In this document: positions 35,838-44,356 of the stretch, in pieces | How the letters are laid out: every line of letters starts with the position of its first letter | Numbering within the stretch: position 1 is the stretch's first letter | Source of the DNA: Formosa sp. L2A11 | GTDB lineage: Bacteria; Bacteroidota; Bacteroidia; Flavobacteriales; Flavobacteriaceae | Reading direction: 5' to 3' | Length of the DNA stretch: 64,000 nucleotides | Assembly: GCF_009796865.1 (NCBI RefSeq) | Contig: NZ_CP047028.1 | Coordinates: 3,534,001-3,598,000 of the forward strand | Translations under genes and position numbers: made by a program | The notes under the pieces: model-generated | The model's database searches: none | What the model was told of the DNA's origin: nothing | The model's input: the letters and a program-made list of their open reading frames with translations, nothing else

Positions 35838-36428
35838 ATGAAAACTAGAATTAATAATAAATCGAAGACAATGACTAAAAAAATAATATTATTTGCACTT
35901 GTAATGGTGTTATTACCGGCAAGCATGATGGCACAAAGTATTTTTGAAAAATACAGCGAAAATGCAGATGTAACTTACGTAAACATTAAACCTAAAATGT
36001 TTCAGATGTTAGCAAAATTAGACATTAGTACAGACGATGCAGAGTCTCAAGCCTATTTAAATATGGTAAATAGTATTACTAGTTTTAAAACTATTATTAC
36101 AGATAATAAAGCAATTGCTACCGATATTTCAAAATGGATGAACTCTAATAAAGGCGGTTTAGAAGAACTTATGGAAGTGAAAGACGAAGGTAGAGAAGTA
36201 AAATTTTATGTAAAAGAAGGACGCGATGCAGACCACGTAAAAGAACTTTTAATTTTTGTAAACGGTATAGGCGATTTAACAAAAGATGCAAACATTGAAA
36301 TTAATGGTAAAAATCGTGAAATAGAAACTGTAGTAGCCCTTTTAACTGGTGATATTGATTTAAATGAAATCTCTAAACTAACTAGTAAAATGAATATTCC
36401 AGGCGGAGAGCACTTGAAAAATAAATAA
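35838..36428 (+). CDS. DUF4252 domain protein, first copy
   Basis: A 196-residue secreted protein. The likely mature start is after a signal peptide MTKKIILFALVMVLLPASMMAQ that begins at the second ATG (35871). The first ATG at 35838 would add 11 polar residues, and I keep it only because it is a little closer to the upstream gene. The remainder is a DUF4252 module (IFEKYSENADVTYVNIKPKMF; FVNGIGDLT). DUF4252 proteins are Bacteroidota-specific and of unknown function. It is the third gene of the sigma operon, with a second DUF4252 gene after it. Confidence 0.75.
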   Translation: MKTRINNKSKTMTKKIILFALVMVLLPASMMAQSIFEKYSENADVTYVNIKPKMFQMLAKLDISTDDAESQAYLNMVNSITSFKTIITDNKAIATDISKWMNSNKGGLEELMEVKDEGREVKFYVKEGRDADHVKELLIFVNGIGDLTKDANIEINGKNREIETVVALLTGDIDLNEISKLTSKMNIPGGEHLKNK

Positions 36429-36441
36429 TACATTCAATTAT

Positions 36442-36475
36442 ACCGAGTTCTTTATTCTGAATATTAGAACTCGGT
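36442..36475 (+). other. hairpin between the two DUF4252 genes
   Basis: ACCGAGTTCT (36442-36451) and AGAACTCGGT (36466-36475) form a perfect 10-base stem with a 14-base loop that can pair further inside (ATTC with GAAT). Only TT and then ACAATC follow, so there is no strong T-run. It may trim or attenuate the mRNA between the genes. Confidence 0.45.
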
Positions 36476-36492
36476 TTACAATCTTATACACC

Positions 36493-37038
36493 ATGAAACC
36501 ACATAACTATTTAATTACGATTACGTTTTGTTTTGGATTATTACTTAGCAGTTGTAAATCTGAACCTACATTACAAACCTATATTGTAGACCACCAAGAA
36601 GCTCCTAATTTCACCACTGTAGATATACCTTTATCTGTTTTAAACTTAGATGAATCTAAGCTAAACGAAGCGCAAAAAACGGCTTACAACTCTATAAAAC
36701 GATTAAATTTTTTAGGGTATAAAAAAGGAACTACAGATGCAGATGTATATCAAACTGAAAAAACTAAAGTAGAAGCTATTTTAAATAATGATGTTTACAA
36801 CGAACTTATGGTTATAAATAATCATGGTGGTAATTTTACTTTAAAATATCTAGGAGAAAACGATGAAGATATAGACGAATTAATTGTATTTGGAAATACT
36901 AAAGCATCTGGTTTTGGTATTTTAAGAGTACTTGGAAAAAACATGAAACCTTCACAAATTATGTCGCTAGCTAAAGTATTAGAAAAAGGAGATGTAGATA
37001 TATCTAAACTAAATGATGTAATTGGCTTCTTTAAATAA
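36493..37038 (+). CDS. DUF4252 domain lipoprotein, second copy
   Basis: A 181-residue lipoprotein (lipobox Cys21, LLSSC) with a DUF4252 domain like the upstream protein but lipid-anchored rather than secreted. It shows a KRLNFLGYKKGTTDADVYQTEKTK segment followed by NDEDIDELIVFGNTKASGFGILRV. It closes the sigma-factor operon with a terminator at 37066-37098. The paired secreted and anchored forms may work together as the envelope sensor or output of the sigma factor. The function is unknown. Confidence 0.75.
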   Translation: MKPHNYLITITFCFGLLLSSCKSEPTLQTYIVDHQEAPNFTTVDIPLSVLNLDESKLNEAQKTAYNSIKRLNFLGYKKGTTDADVYQTEKTKVEAILNNDVYNELMVINNHGGNFTLKYLGENDEDIDELIVFGNTKASGFGILRVLGKNMKPSQIMSLAKVLEKGDVDISKLNDVIGFFK

Positions 37039-37065
37039 TTGCTATAATTACACCCTCAAAAAAGG

Positions 37066-37098
37066 TCTAAATGAGTCATTTCATTTAGATTTTTTTTT
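37066..37098 (+). terminator. terminator of the sigma-factor operon
   Basis: TCTAAATGA (37066-37074) and TCATTTAGA (37081-37089) pair around a six-base loop and are followed by nine T. It lies 28 bases past the second DUF4252 stop. Confidence 0.85.
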
Positions 37099-37154
37099 AA
37101 CAGAACACCTGTTTAAATCACTATAAACATTGCACATATAACCGTGTAAGAAAC

Positions 37155-37189
37155 AAAAAAGGCTACCCTGTATAGGATAGCCTTTTTTA
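37155..37189 (-). terminator. terminator of yajC
   Basis: AAAAAAGGCTA and TAGCCTTTTTT pair with further partial pairing of the inside (CCTG and TAGG). On the minus strand a T-run follows. It lies 17 bases past the yajC stop. Confidence 0.8.
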
Positions 37190-37205
37190 TATTATAAACT
37201 AAATA

Positions 37206-37499
37206 TTATTTAGTCACTTCGGTTTTATTTAAAGCTGAACTCATTTCCATAGAAATAGAAGAACGTTCAAATTTAATTTTTCCTGCAAGTGTTTCAATAA
37301 CACAAGTATTATCTTTATCGTTTAAATCTACTACTTTTCCGTGCATACCACTTTTAGTAATTACACGATCACCGCGTTTTAACTCGCTAGCGAATTTCTT
37401 TTCTTTTTTCTGACGTTTCATTTGTGGTGCAATCATAAAGAAATACACAACCACAAACATTAAAATAAACGGTAAAAATGAACTTATACCTTCTCCCAT
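37206..37499 (-). CDS. yajC: YajC preprotein translocase subunit
   Basis: A 97-residue YajC. One N-terminal membrane helix (about residues 4-22; SFLPFILMFVVVYFFMIAPQM) leads to a positively charged helix (KRQKKEKKF) and an SH3-like barrel (GDRVITKSGMHGKVVDL). It binds the SecDF complex in the membrane. Length and order are typical. It is four bases downstream of the DUF1573 gene, in the set nusB-DUF1573-yajC. The gene usually expected after yajC in related genomes (YbbR-like, then coaE) is absent here. Confidence 0.93.
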   Translation of the reverse strand: MGEGISSFLPFILMFVVVYFFMIAPQMKRQKKEKKFASELKRGDRVITKSGMHGKVVDLNDKDNTCVIETLAGKIKFERSSISMEMSSALNKTEVTK

Positions 37500-37503
37500 T
37501 ATA

Positions 37504-37998
37504 TTAAGATTGAATTTGAGGTGTTGCTAATTTTGGTTTTACAGCTGAATTAGGATCTGGCTTAACAAAAGCTTTAATCTTAACCATATCTCTTCCTTTT
37601 TCTGTATTAGAAGTTACTGTAATTGTTTTTGTTACATTATTTGCTCCAGAACCGTTAAATTTAACAGTAAATTTTCCAACTTCTCCTGGTGCTAAAGGAG
37701 CTTTACTCCAATCCTGAGGTACAGTACAACCACAAGAACTAGCTATATTTGTAATTACTAAAGGAGCTTCTCCAGTATTTTTATATTCGAAAACAGTTTC
37801 TACAGGAGTTTTAGATTCTATAGTTCCAAAATCATGTTCTGATTCTGTAAAAGACATTTCTGGAAATTTTGAAGAATTTGCATCACGCTCTGCAGCGACT
37901 GTTACATTTTCTTCATTCACTTTTTTAGAAGCATCCTCTTTACATGCAGTAAAAGCAATTAGACATAAAGCGCCTAATCCTAATATTATTTTTTTCAT
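37504..37998 (-). CDS. DUF1573 lipoprotein
   Basis: A 164-residue lipoprotein with lipobox Cys19 (FTAC) and a single DUF1573 Ig-like domain (SEHDFGTIESKTPVETVFEYKNTGEAPLVITNI then SSCGCTVPQDW and FNGSG). The residues after the lipid cysteine are KEDA, which matches a K-(D/E)2 surface-export signal known in Capnocytophaga. It is conserved next to nusB and yajC in Bacteroidota. The function is unknown; the Ig fold suggests binding or adhesion. Confidence 0.85.
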   Translation of the reverse strand: MKKIILGLGALCLIAFTACKEDASKKVNEENVTVAAERDANSSKFPEMSFTESEHDFGTIESKTPVETVFEYKNTGEAPLVITNIASSCGCTVPQDWSKAPLAPGEVGKFTVKFNGSGANNVTKTITVTSNTEKGRDMVKIKAFVKPDPNSAVKPKLATPQIQS

Positions 37999-38043
37999 AA
38001 TAAATATATTTTTTAAAGTTATAAAAGTACTAATAATTTCGAA

Positions 38044-38988
38044 TTACATCAACCCGCGTCCTATTTTATTTAAGGTTCCTTTTTCTTGATATTCCTTAAC
38101 AAGCTTGTCTAAAATACCATTTATAAAGATGCTACTTTTTGGTGTAGAATATTCTTTTGCTATTTCTAAATATTCGTTAATAGTTACTTTAACAGGAATA
38201 GACGGAAAGTTTTGAAGCTCGCAGACAGCCATTTGCATTAAAATATAATCGATTTGAGCAATACGATCGGCTTCCCAATTTTTCGCTTTTTTATCGATAT
38301 CTGCATTTAATTTAGTCTGGTTTAGGATGGTTTTTTTGAATAAACTTACAGCAAATGCTTTATCGTCTAAATCTTTATATAATTTAGGAACAAAATAAGA
38401 ATCTTCTATTTCTGGTTTAGCTTTACGTAATAACTTTAAAATGGTTGTATTTACGGTAGGTAAATCGTCTAACCAAGTTAAGTTTTTATCTTCTAAATAA
38501 TCGTAAAGTTTTTCGTTTGGTGCAATAATTTCTTTAAACACATCGACAATAAAGTTCTTGTCTGTTTTAAAATCAGAAGTACGTGTTTGCATATATTCTG
38601 CATAGATATCGCTTGCAAGAATGGCTTTATAAATAACCTCTACATATTCGTTATCTAATTCCCAGTTATCTACACCGTAAGTATTTATACTATCTTTTAA
38701 AAGTCGGTTTTCTTTTAATAATTGAAGGACTTCATTATTAACCAATTTTTTATTAGGATCTTTATCTTCTGAAGTTGCAAGATGTTTTAATTGAGATTTA
38801 TCAATAAAATTTTCAACTCGTTTTTGAACTTCAATCAATAATGATAATTGTAACAAATACAAATTATACATATCGTCTAAACTGTTAAGTAAAAACTTTT
38901 GATCGTTTTTAAAATCATCACTCTCACCACCTTTAAAAGCATAGATGGTTTGCATTACTTTTACGCGAATATGTCTTCTATTAAGCAT
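38044..38988 (-). CDS. nusB: transcription antitermination factor NusB (long form)
   Basis: A 314-residue NusB, twice the usual 140 residues. The core all-alpha NusB domain is at the C-terminus (about 170-300; KAKNWEADRIAQIDYILMQMAVCELQNFPSIPVKVTINEYLEIAKEYSTPKSSIFINGILDKL), where RNA-binding and NusE-contact residues belong. The N-terminal half opens MLNRRHIRVKVMQTIYAFK and adds a helical extension common in Bacteroidota. It binds boxA with NusE (S10) to promote rRNA antitermination. It is divergent from no close neighbour: leucine-type dehydrogenase follows upstream on the same strand after 128 bases. Confidence 0.9.
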   Translation of the reverse strand: MLNRRHIRVKVMQTIYAFKGGESDDFKNDQKFLLNSLDDMYNLYLLQLSLLIEVQKRVENFIDKSQLKHLATSEDKDPNKKLVNNEVLQLLKENRLLKDSINTYGVDNWELDNEYVEVIYKAILASDIYAEYMQTRTSDFKTDKNFIVDVFKEIIAPNEKLYDYLEDKNLTWLDDLPTVNTTILKLLRKAKPEIEDSYFVPKLYKDLDDKAFAVSLFKKTILNQTKLNADIDKKAKNWEADRIAQIDYILMQMAVCELQNFPSIPVKVTINEYLEIAKEYSTPKSSIFINGILDKLVKEYQEKGTLNKIGRGLM

Positions 38989-39053
38989 AGTTACAAAGAA
39001 CTTTTAACCTCCTTTTCTGGAGCCTGAATTATAGCCTTAACGGCCTTAAAATT

Positions 39054-39087
39054 AAAAAAAAGCCGAAAGTTAAATTAACTTTCGGCT
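39054..39087 (-). terminator. terminator of the dehydrogenase gene
   Basis: AGCCGAAAGTTAA (39061-39073) and TTAACTTTCGGCT (39075-39087) form a perfect 13-base stem around a single base, with a minus-strand T-run beyond. It lies 30 bases past the dehydrogenase stop and cuts it off from nusB. Confidence 0.85.
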
Positions 39088-39116
39088 GCAAAAATAAGCT
39101 TTTTAAACAAATAACT

Positions 39117-40220
39117 TTATTTATTATTCGCTTTTTTTCGTGCTTCAATTCTAGCTGTAGCAATGTTTAAAGCAGCTTGATTTGTAGTCATTTTATAAAC
39201 ATCGGCGTTATTAAGAATCTCTAAAGTCGTGTTGTAAATGTTCTCTGTTCTAGTCATAATCTCGTCTTTACCGTAATGTGCAATTTCTGCATACACATTA
39301 ATAATACCACCTGCATTAATTAAAAAGTCTGGGGCATATACGATTCCACGATTTTGTAAAATAGCACCATGTACTTGCTCGTTAGCTAACTGGTTGTTTG
39401 CTGCACCGGCAATAACTTGTGCTTGAATTTTATTTACAGTCTCGTCGTTTATTGTTGCTCCTAAAGCACAAGGTGCATAAATATCTACAGCTTCGCTATA
39501 TATATCTGTCCCTTTATAAATTTTTGCTCCGTAAGTTTTACCAACAATTTCTAAACGCTCTTTACTAATGTCACTAATAATAACATTTGCGCCTTCTTTT
39601 GTTAAATAGTCTACAAGTGTTTCTCCAACGTGACCAATACCTTGAACTAAAATAGATTTCCCTTCAAGTTTATCTGTTCCAAATTTAAATTTTGCAGCAG
39701 CCTTCATTCCCATATACACACCATAAGCGGTAACTGGAGATGGATTTCCTGCTCCACCAATAGATTCAGAAATACCAGTAACGTAAGGTGTTACTTCTCT
39801 AATTAAATCCATATCAGGTGTATCTGTCCCAACATCTTCAGCAGTAATATATTTTCCGCTTAAAGAGTTTACATACTCACCAAATTTCTTAACTAATTCT
39901 GGCGATTTTTGTGTTTTAGCATCTCCAATAATAACGGCTTTACCTCCACCTAAATCTAAACCAGTAACGGCAGCTTTATAAGTCATTCCACGAGATAAAC
40001 GCAACACATCGTTTAACGCTTCCCATTCGTTACTATAATTCCACATTCTAGTTCCTCCCAAAGCAGGTCCTAATACCGTGTTATGAATACCAATAATTGC
40101 TTTTAAACCTGTATCTTTGTCATTGCAAAAAACTATTTGCTCATGATTATTAAAAGAATGTTGACCAAAAACAGGGTCAATTTTATACAGTTCATTTGCA
40201 TTTAAAACCTCTGAAACCAT
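39117..40220 (-). CDS. Glu/Leu/Phe/Val dehydrogenase (leucine dehydrogenase type)
   Basis: A 367-residue amino-acid dehydrogenase that oxidatively deaminates an amino acid to its 2-oxo acid with NAD. Signatures: LGPALGGTRMW near residue 50, GMTYKAAVTGLDLGGGKAV with catalytic lysines (about 80-96), and a Rossmann GIGHVGET. The length (364-367) is that of leucine/phenylalanine dehydrogenase rather than the 450-residue glutamate type. It likely feeds branched-chain amino acid breakdown and the making of branched fatty-acid starters. It has its own promoter and terminator. Confidence 0.9.
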   Translation of the reverse strand: MVSEVLNANELYKIDPVFGQHSFNNHEQIVFCNDKDTGLKAIIGIHNTVLGPALGGTRMWNYSNEWEALNDVLRLSRGMTYKAAVTGLDLGGGKAVIIGDAKTQKSPELVKKFGEYVNSLSGKYITAEDVGTDTPDMDLIREVTPYVTGISESIGGAGNPSPVTAYGVYMGMKAAAKFKFGTDKLEGKSILVQGIGHVGETLVDYLTKEGANVIISDISKERLEIVGKTYGAKIYKGTDIYSEAVDIYAPCALGATINDETVNKIQAQVIAGAANNQLANEQVHGAILQNRGIVYAPDFLINAGGIINVYAEIAHYGKDEIMTRTENIYNTTLEILNNADVYKMTTNQAALNIATARIEARKKANNK

Positions 40221-40277
40221 TTTAATTATGTATTAATTATTTTTTGATTAATTTGCTATTTTAATAAAAACACGGTG

Positions 40278-40309
40278 CAAACTTATATTATTATTATCTT
40301 ATTATCAAA
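40278..40309 (-). promoter_or_regulatory. promoter of the leucine-type dehydrogenase
   Basis: On the minus strand TTTG (40306-40309) is followed after 20 bases by TAAGTTTG (40278-40285), a good TTTG-N-TAnnTTTG match. It predicts a start near 40272 and a leader of about 50 bases. Confidence 0.6.
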
Positions 40310-40361
40310 CAAACAGTTGTTAAATTAAGAATAATTTAAATTAAAAAACACTAAAAGGTTA

Positions 40362-42122
40362 ATGAAATCTCTTAAACACCTCAATAAATACTTTCTTAAA
40401 TACAAATATCAGTTACTTTTCGGAATTGTAATTACCATTATTGCCCGCATATTTATACTCTTTACTCCTCGCTTTGTAAGAGAAATTTTTAAAGTAGTAG
40501 AGCATTATAATAATGGTATAATAACAGAAGTCGCCGTAGTAAAATCCGAACTATTAGAAGATATTGCTTACATAATAGGTGCAGCAATAATTGCCGGACT
40601 TTTCACTTTTTTAATGCGACAGACTATTATAAATATGTCTAGACATATTGAATTTGACTTAAAAAATGAAATCTACCAACAATACCAAAGGCTGTCTTTA
40701 AATTTCTATAAGAAAAATAGAACTGGAGATTTAATGAACCGTATTAGTGAAGACGTAAGTCGTGTACGTATGTATGCTGGCCCAGCAATTATGTATACTA
40801 TAAATACCATTACACTTTTTGTAATTGCACTTATATATATGTATAGCGAAGCGCCATCGCTTACCTTATACACCGTCTTACCACTCCCCTTTCTTTCGCT
40901 TGCGATATACCGTTTAAGTAAAGAAATACACAAACGTAGCACTATTGTACAAGTGTATTTATCTAAATTATCTACGTTTACACAAGAAAGTTTTAGCGGA
41001 ATTTCGGTAATAAAAGCAAATGGGATTGAGCCACAAACCTCAGCAAATTTCGAAACCTTATCTCAAGGAAGTAAAAACAAACAATTAGCTTTAGTTCGTG
41101 TTCAAGCATTCTTTTTTCCAATGATGGTTTTATTAATTGGAGTTAGTAACTTAATTGTAATTTATATTGGAGGAAAACAATATATAGATGGTGAAATAGA
41201 AAGTTTAGGAACCATTGCAGAGTTTATTATTTATGTAAACATGCTTACTTGGCCAGTTGCAACTGTAGGTTGGGTAACGTCTATTATTCAGCAAGCTGAA
41301 GCGTCTCAAAAACGTATTAATGAGTTTTTAGAAATTGAACCTGAAATAAAAAACAACACAGAAGCGCCTTCTAAAATTAATGGAAATATAGAATTTAAAA
41401 ATGTCTCTTTTACTTACGACGACACTAACATACAAGCTTTAAACAATGTTAGTTTTTCTATTAATCACGGAGAAACTTTAGCTATAATTGGAAAAACAGG
41501 ATCTGGAAAATCTACTATTTTAGATCTTATTGGTCGTTTATACGATTGTAATACGGGCGAATTATGTATTGATAACACCAAAATTAGCAAGCTTAATTTA
41601 TACAGTTTAAGAGATAGTATTGGGTATGTGCCACAAGAAGCTTTTTTGTTTTCAGACACAATTAAAAACAATATTAAATTTGGAAAAGAAGATGCTACCG
41701 ACCAAGATGTAATTCAAGCCGCAAAACTAGCTCAGGTACATGGTAATATTTCTAAATTTGTAAAAGGTTACGACACCATTTTAGGAGAACGCGGAATTAC
41801 ATTATCTGGCGGACAAAAACAGCGTGTATCTATTGCCAGAGCGATAATTAAAGATCCTAAAATATTATTATTCGACGACTGTTTATCTGCTGTAGATACA
41901 GAAACAGAAGAAAAAATTCTTAAAAACCTATACAAAGTTGCTTCTGGGAAAACAACCATTATTGTAAGTCACAGAGTATCTTCAGCAAAAAATGCAGATA
42001 AAATTATTGTTTTAGACGGTGGTAAAATCATACAACAAGGCTCTCACGACTCCTTAATTAATATTGAAGGCTACTACAAAACCTTATATGTAAAGCAACT
42101 TAGTGAAAAAGAAATCTCATAA
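40362..42122 (+). CDS. ABC exporter (MsbA/YheI-like), ATP-binding and permease in one chain
   Basis: A 586-residue half-transporter. A six-helix membrane domain (about 15-310) joins an ATPase domain with Walker A GKTGSGKST, signature LSGGQKQR, and H-loop IIVSHRVSSA. The Walker B reads ILLFDDCLSAVD: the catalytic glutamate is an aspartate, as in one half of heterodimeric exporters such as TM287/288 or BmrCD. No partner half-transporter lies beside it. It is divergent from the dehydrogenase gene. The substrate is unknown (lipid or drug). Confidence 0.88.
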   Translation: MKSLKHLNKYFLKYKYQLLFGIVITIIARIFILFTPRFVREIFKVVEHYNNGIITEVAVVKSELLEDIAYIIGAAIIAGLFTFLMRQTIINMSRHIEFDLKNEIYQQYQRLSLNFYKKNRTGDLMNRISEDVSRVRMYAGPAIMYTINTITLFVIALIYMYSEAPSLTLYTVLPLPFLSLAIYRLSKEIHKRSTIVQVYLSKLSTFTQESFSGISVIKANGIEPQTSANFETLSQGSKNKQLALVRVQAFFFPMMVLLIGVSNLIVIYIGGKQYIDGEIESLGTIAEFIIYVNMLTWPVATVGWVTSIIQQAEASQKRINEFLEIEPEIKNNTEAPSKINGNIEFKNVSFTYDDTNIQALNNVSFSINHGETLAIIGKTGSGKSTILDLIGRLYDCNTGELCIDNTKISKLNLYSLRDSIGYVPQEAFLFSDTIKNNIKFGKEDATDQDVIQAAKLAQVHGNISKFVKGYDTILGERGITLSGGQKQRVSIARAIIKDPKILLFDDCLSAVDTETEEKILKNLYKVASGKTTIIVSHRVSSAKNADKIIVLDGGKIIQQGSHDSLINIEGYYKTLYVKQLSEKEIS

Positions 42123-42381
42123 TTTGTTGGTTAGTATTTCTTTTTTTTAGATTTTTGAAAGGAAATTGATTTACATTTATAAATAAATTGAATTTCTGTT
42201 TTTAGTATCTAACGTAGTTTTAAGTCGTACAAAGGTCAATTTAACCTTCTTAAATTTAGATAAGCAAATAACTCATCTTGTAAAAAACTCAAGATTAACA
42301 ACTTTGCAAATCACTACAGATTAACATGAAAAATTATTAGCAACTTAAATAAAACATTTTAAACCTTATTAATAGCAAAAT

Positions 42382-42774
42382 ATGAGTATGGACACTAATG
42401 GCATGATGGAGAAAGAGGAAATTTTTTCTAAAGTATTAAGAGCAGGGAGACGAACATATTTTTTTGATGTTAGAGCGACTAAAGCAGGTGATTACTATTT
42501 AACAATTACTGAAAGTAAAAAATTTACAAATGATGATGGATCTTACCATTACAAGAAACATAAAATATACTTATACAAAGAAGACTTTTCTGAGTTTAGA
42601 GATATTTTAAATGAAATGACAGATTATATTATTGATGAAAAAGGAGATGAAGTAATTAGTGAACGTCACCAAAAAGATTTCAAGAAAGAATACGAAGAAA
42701 ACCAAGAAGAAGTGATTGAAACAGCTCACGATTCTGCTGAAAAATTTACAGATATTAGTTTTGAAGATATTTAA
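42382..42774 (+). CDS. DUF3276 (PUR-alpha-like) protein
   Basis: A 130-residue protein with one PUR repeat (about residues 12-85; EEIFSKVLRAGRRTYFFDVRATKAGDYYLTITESKK) and a highly acidic tail. Bacterial PUR proteins (DUF3276) bind single-stranded DNA or RNA through the same beta-alpha unit; the Borrelia homologue is a known nucleic-acid binder. Two further ATGs in frame within the first 10 codons leave the start uncertain by a few residues. It has a 259-base upstream gap with no gene. Confidence 0.85.
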   Translation: MSMDTNGMMEKEEIFSKVLRAGRRTYFFDVRATKAGDYYLTITESKKFTNDDGSYHYKKHKIYLYKEDFSEFRDILNEMTDYIIDEKGDEVISERHQKDFKKEYEENQEEVIETAHDSAEKFTDISFEDI

Positions 42775-42797
42775 TTAGAACTAACATATATAATATT

Positions 42798-42825
42798 AAA
42801 CCGTTGCTTTTGTAACGGTTTTTTT
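42798..42825 (+). terminator. terminator of the DUF3276 gene
   Basis: AAACCGTT (42798-42805) and AACGGTTT (42814-42821) pair around an eight-base loop and run into a T-run. It lies 23 bases past the stop. Confidence 0.8.
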
Positions 42826-42842
42826 ATGCCCTAATATTACAA

Positions 42843-43880
42843 TTACAACTTTACTGCCAAAAGAGCTAATGCGAGCAGTCCTAAAACACTACCCAAAGCC
42901 ATTAGCCATCCTAAATTAAACCCAATTATTAAAAACAATATAAGTATCCAAAGTGGAGCAACGGTTAAACCTACGGCAAATTTAAATGTTCCTGTAAACT
43001 CTGCTTCTTTAATTTTAGGTTGTAATATAAATCGCCATAATGCGTAAACGGGTAACAAAACAATTTTTAAAAGGCCATTAAAAATTATCTTTAAAGGTTT
43101 TAAAATAGATCCTCGCTTTTTAAAACCATAGCGTTTCTCTCCCCTTTTTAAATAATGATTAATCACTTCAGGATTCAAGAAATCTGCTTCTTCTTGTTCT
43201 AAACCAGAAATAACGTGGTCGTAATCGTCTTGAATATGTGTGGTAAGCATTTGGATTTGTTCTTGAACATCTTCTTTTAATGCTTTTACTGCTTCTGCTT
43301 TATTTAAAGATTTATAATGTTTTGCAGCTATAGGCTTCCCGATGTTTAAAGACATGCTATCTCCAAAAGCTTTAGGATCTCTGTAATTTACACCCACAGG
43401 CAGTAACTGAAAATCTAAATCTGGATAAGTCTCCAGAGTATCTAAAATAATACGCGTAAACCCTTTACTTAACGGACGTACTTTTCTATTTAAATTATGA
43501 CTCCCTTCCGGAAAAATAACTAAGGCTTCTTTATTATTTAATAATTCTCTGCAAATTTCGAAAACGGCATTATTATTAGAAAGATTTTGCCAACCATCTC
43601 GAACACGATATACAGGAAGCATATTCAATCCTTTTAATAATTTTGAAACTAACGGTTTCTGAAATACAGCCGCACGTGTTAAATAATAACAAAAACGTTT
43701 AGATTGTGTTGCTATTAATAATGGGTCTAACAATCCGTTTTGATGGTTAGATAAAATTAAAATGGGACTCGTTTCAGGTACAAACTCTTGTCCTTTTACA
43801 TGAATTTTTTTATAATAAAAAAATAATCCTAACGAAATATAGGCCTTAACGGCATGTAACTTAAATTGTTTTAACGTCAT
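42843..43880 (-). CDS. 1-acyl-glycerol-3-phosphate acyltransferase family protein
   Basis: A 345-residue membrane-bound acyltransferase. Motif I is NHQNGLLDPLL, a spaced variant (H-x5-D) of the usual H-x4-D that is common in Bacteroidota. Motif III is FPEGSHN and the region around LLPVGVNYRDP fits motif IV. Hydrophobic helices at the C-terminus (about 275-345) anchor it in the membrane. It likely acylates glycerol-3-phosphate or lysophosphatidate, or ornithine-lipid precursors; the head group cannot be told from this. It is monocistronic. Confidence 0.8.
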   Translation of the reverse strand: MTLKQFKLHAVKAYISLGLFFYYKKIHVKGQEFVPETSPILILSNHQNGLLDPLLIATQSKRFCYYLTRAAVFQKPLVSKLLKGLNMLPVYRVRDGWQNLSNNNAVFEICRELLNNKEALVIFPEGSHNLNRKVRPLSKGFTRIILDTLETYPDLDFQLLPVGVNYRDPKAFGDSMSLNIGKPIAAKHYKSLNKAEAVKALKEDVQEQIQMLTTHIQDDYDHVISGLEQEEADFLNPEVINHYLKRGEKRYGFKKRGSILKPLKIIFNGLLKIVLLPVYALWRFILQPKIKEAEFTGTFKFAVGLTVAPLWILILFLIIGFNLGWLMALGSVLGLLALALLAVKL

Positions 43881-43975
43881 CTAAATAATGATTGGGAATA
43901 GCTATATAAATCTAAAAATAATCCTGAAACAATCTATCAAATACTACAAAAAGTAAGTAAATTATTTCAAAAAAA

Positions 43976-44311
43976 CTAAAGTACTGACGTACCGTTTTTA
44001 ACGCGTTGCTCTGGATGCAACAACATAACATCTTTAGCTTTAACAGCACCTACAACTAAACATTCGCTCATAAATTTAGCTATTTGCTTTTTAGGAAAAT
44101 TAACAACAGCCACAATTTGTTTCTGTAACAAATCTTCTTTACTGTATAATGTAGTAATTTGAGCAGATGTTTTTTTTATTCCTAAATCTCCAAAATCAAT
44201 AACTAATTGATAGGCAGGATTCCTAGCTTCAGGAAAATCATTTACTTCTAGAATAGTACCTACGCGCAAATCTACTGCGCTAAAATCTTCAAAATTTATG
44301 GTTGGTTTCAT
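43976..44311 (-). CDS. csaA: CsaA-type tRNA-binding protein
   Basis: A 111-residue single OB-fold of the EMAP-II/Trbp type: FEDFSAVDLRVGTILEVNDFP, then IKKTSAQITTLY, and ending ECLVVGAV with HPEQRV. CsaA is a homodimeric chaperone-like protein that also binds tRNA. It has the full length of the family. It is divergent from the thioredoxin-family gene, with 45 bases between them, so the promoters overlap. Confidence 0.88.
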   Translation of the reverse strand: MKPTINFEDFSAVDLRVGTILEVNDFPEARNPAYQLVIDFGDLGIKKTSAQITTLYSKEDLLQKQIVAVVNFPKKQIAKFMSECLVVGAVKAKDVMLLHPEQRVKNGTSVL

Positions 44312-44356
44312 TTTCTAAAAATACGAATTATTACGAACTTTGATAAAAATAGAATT

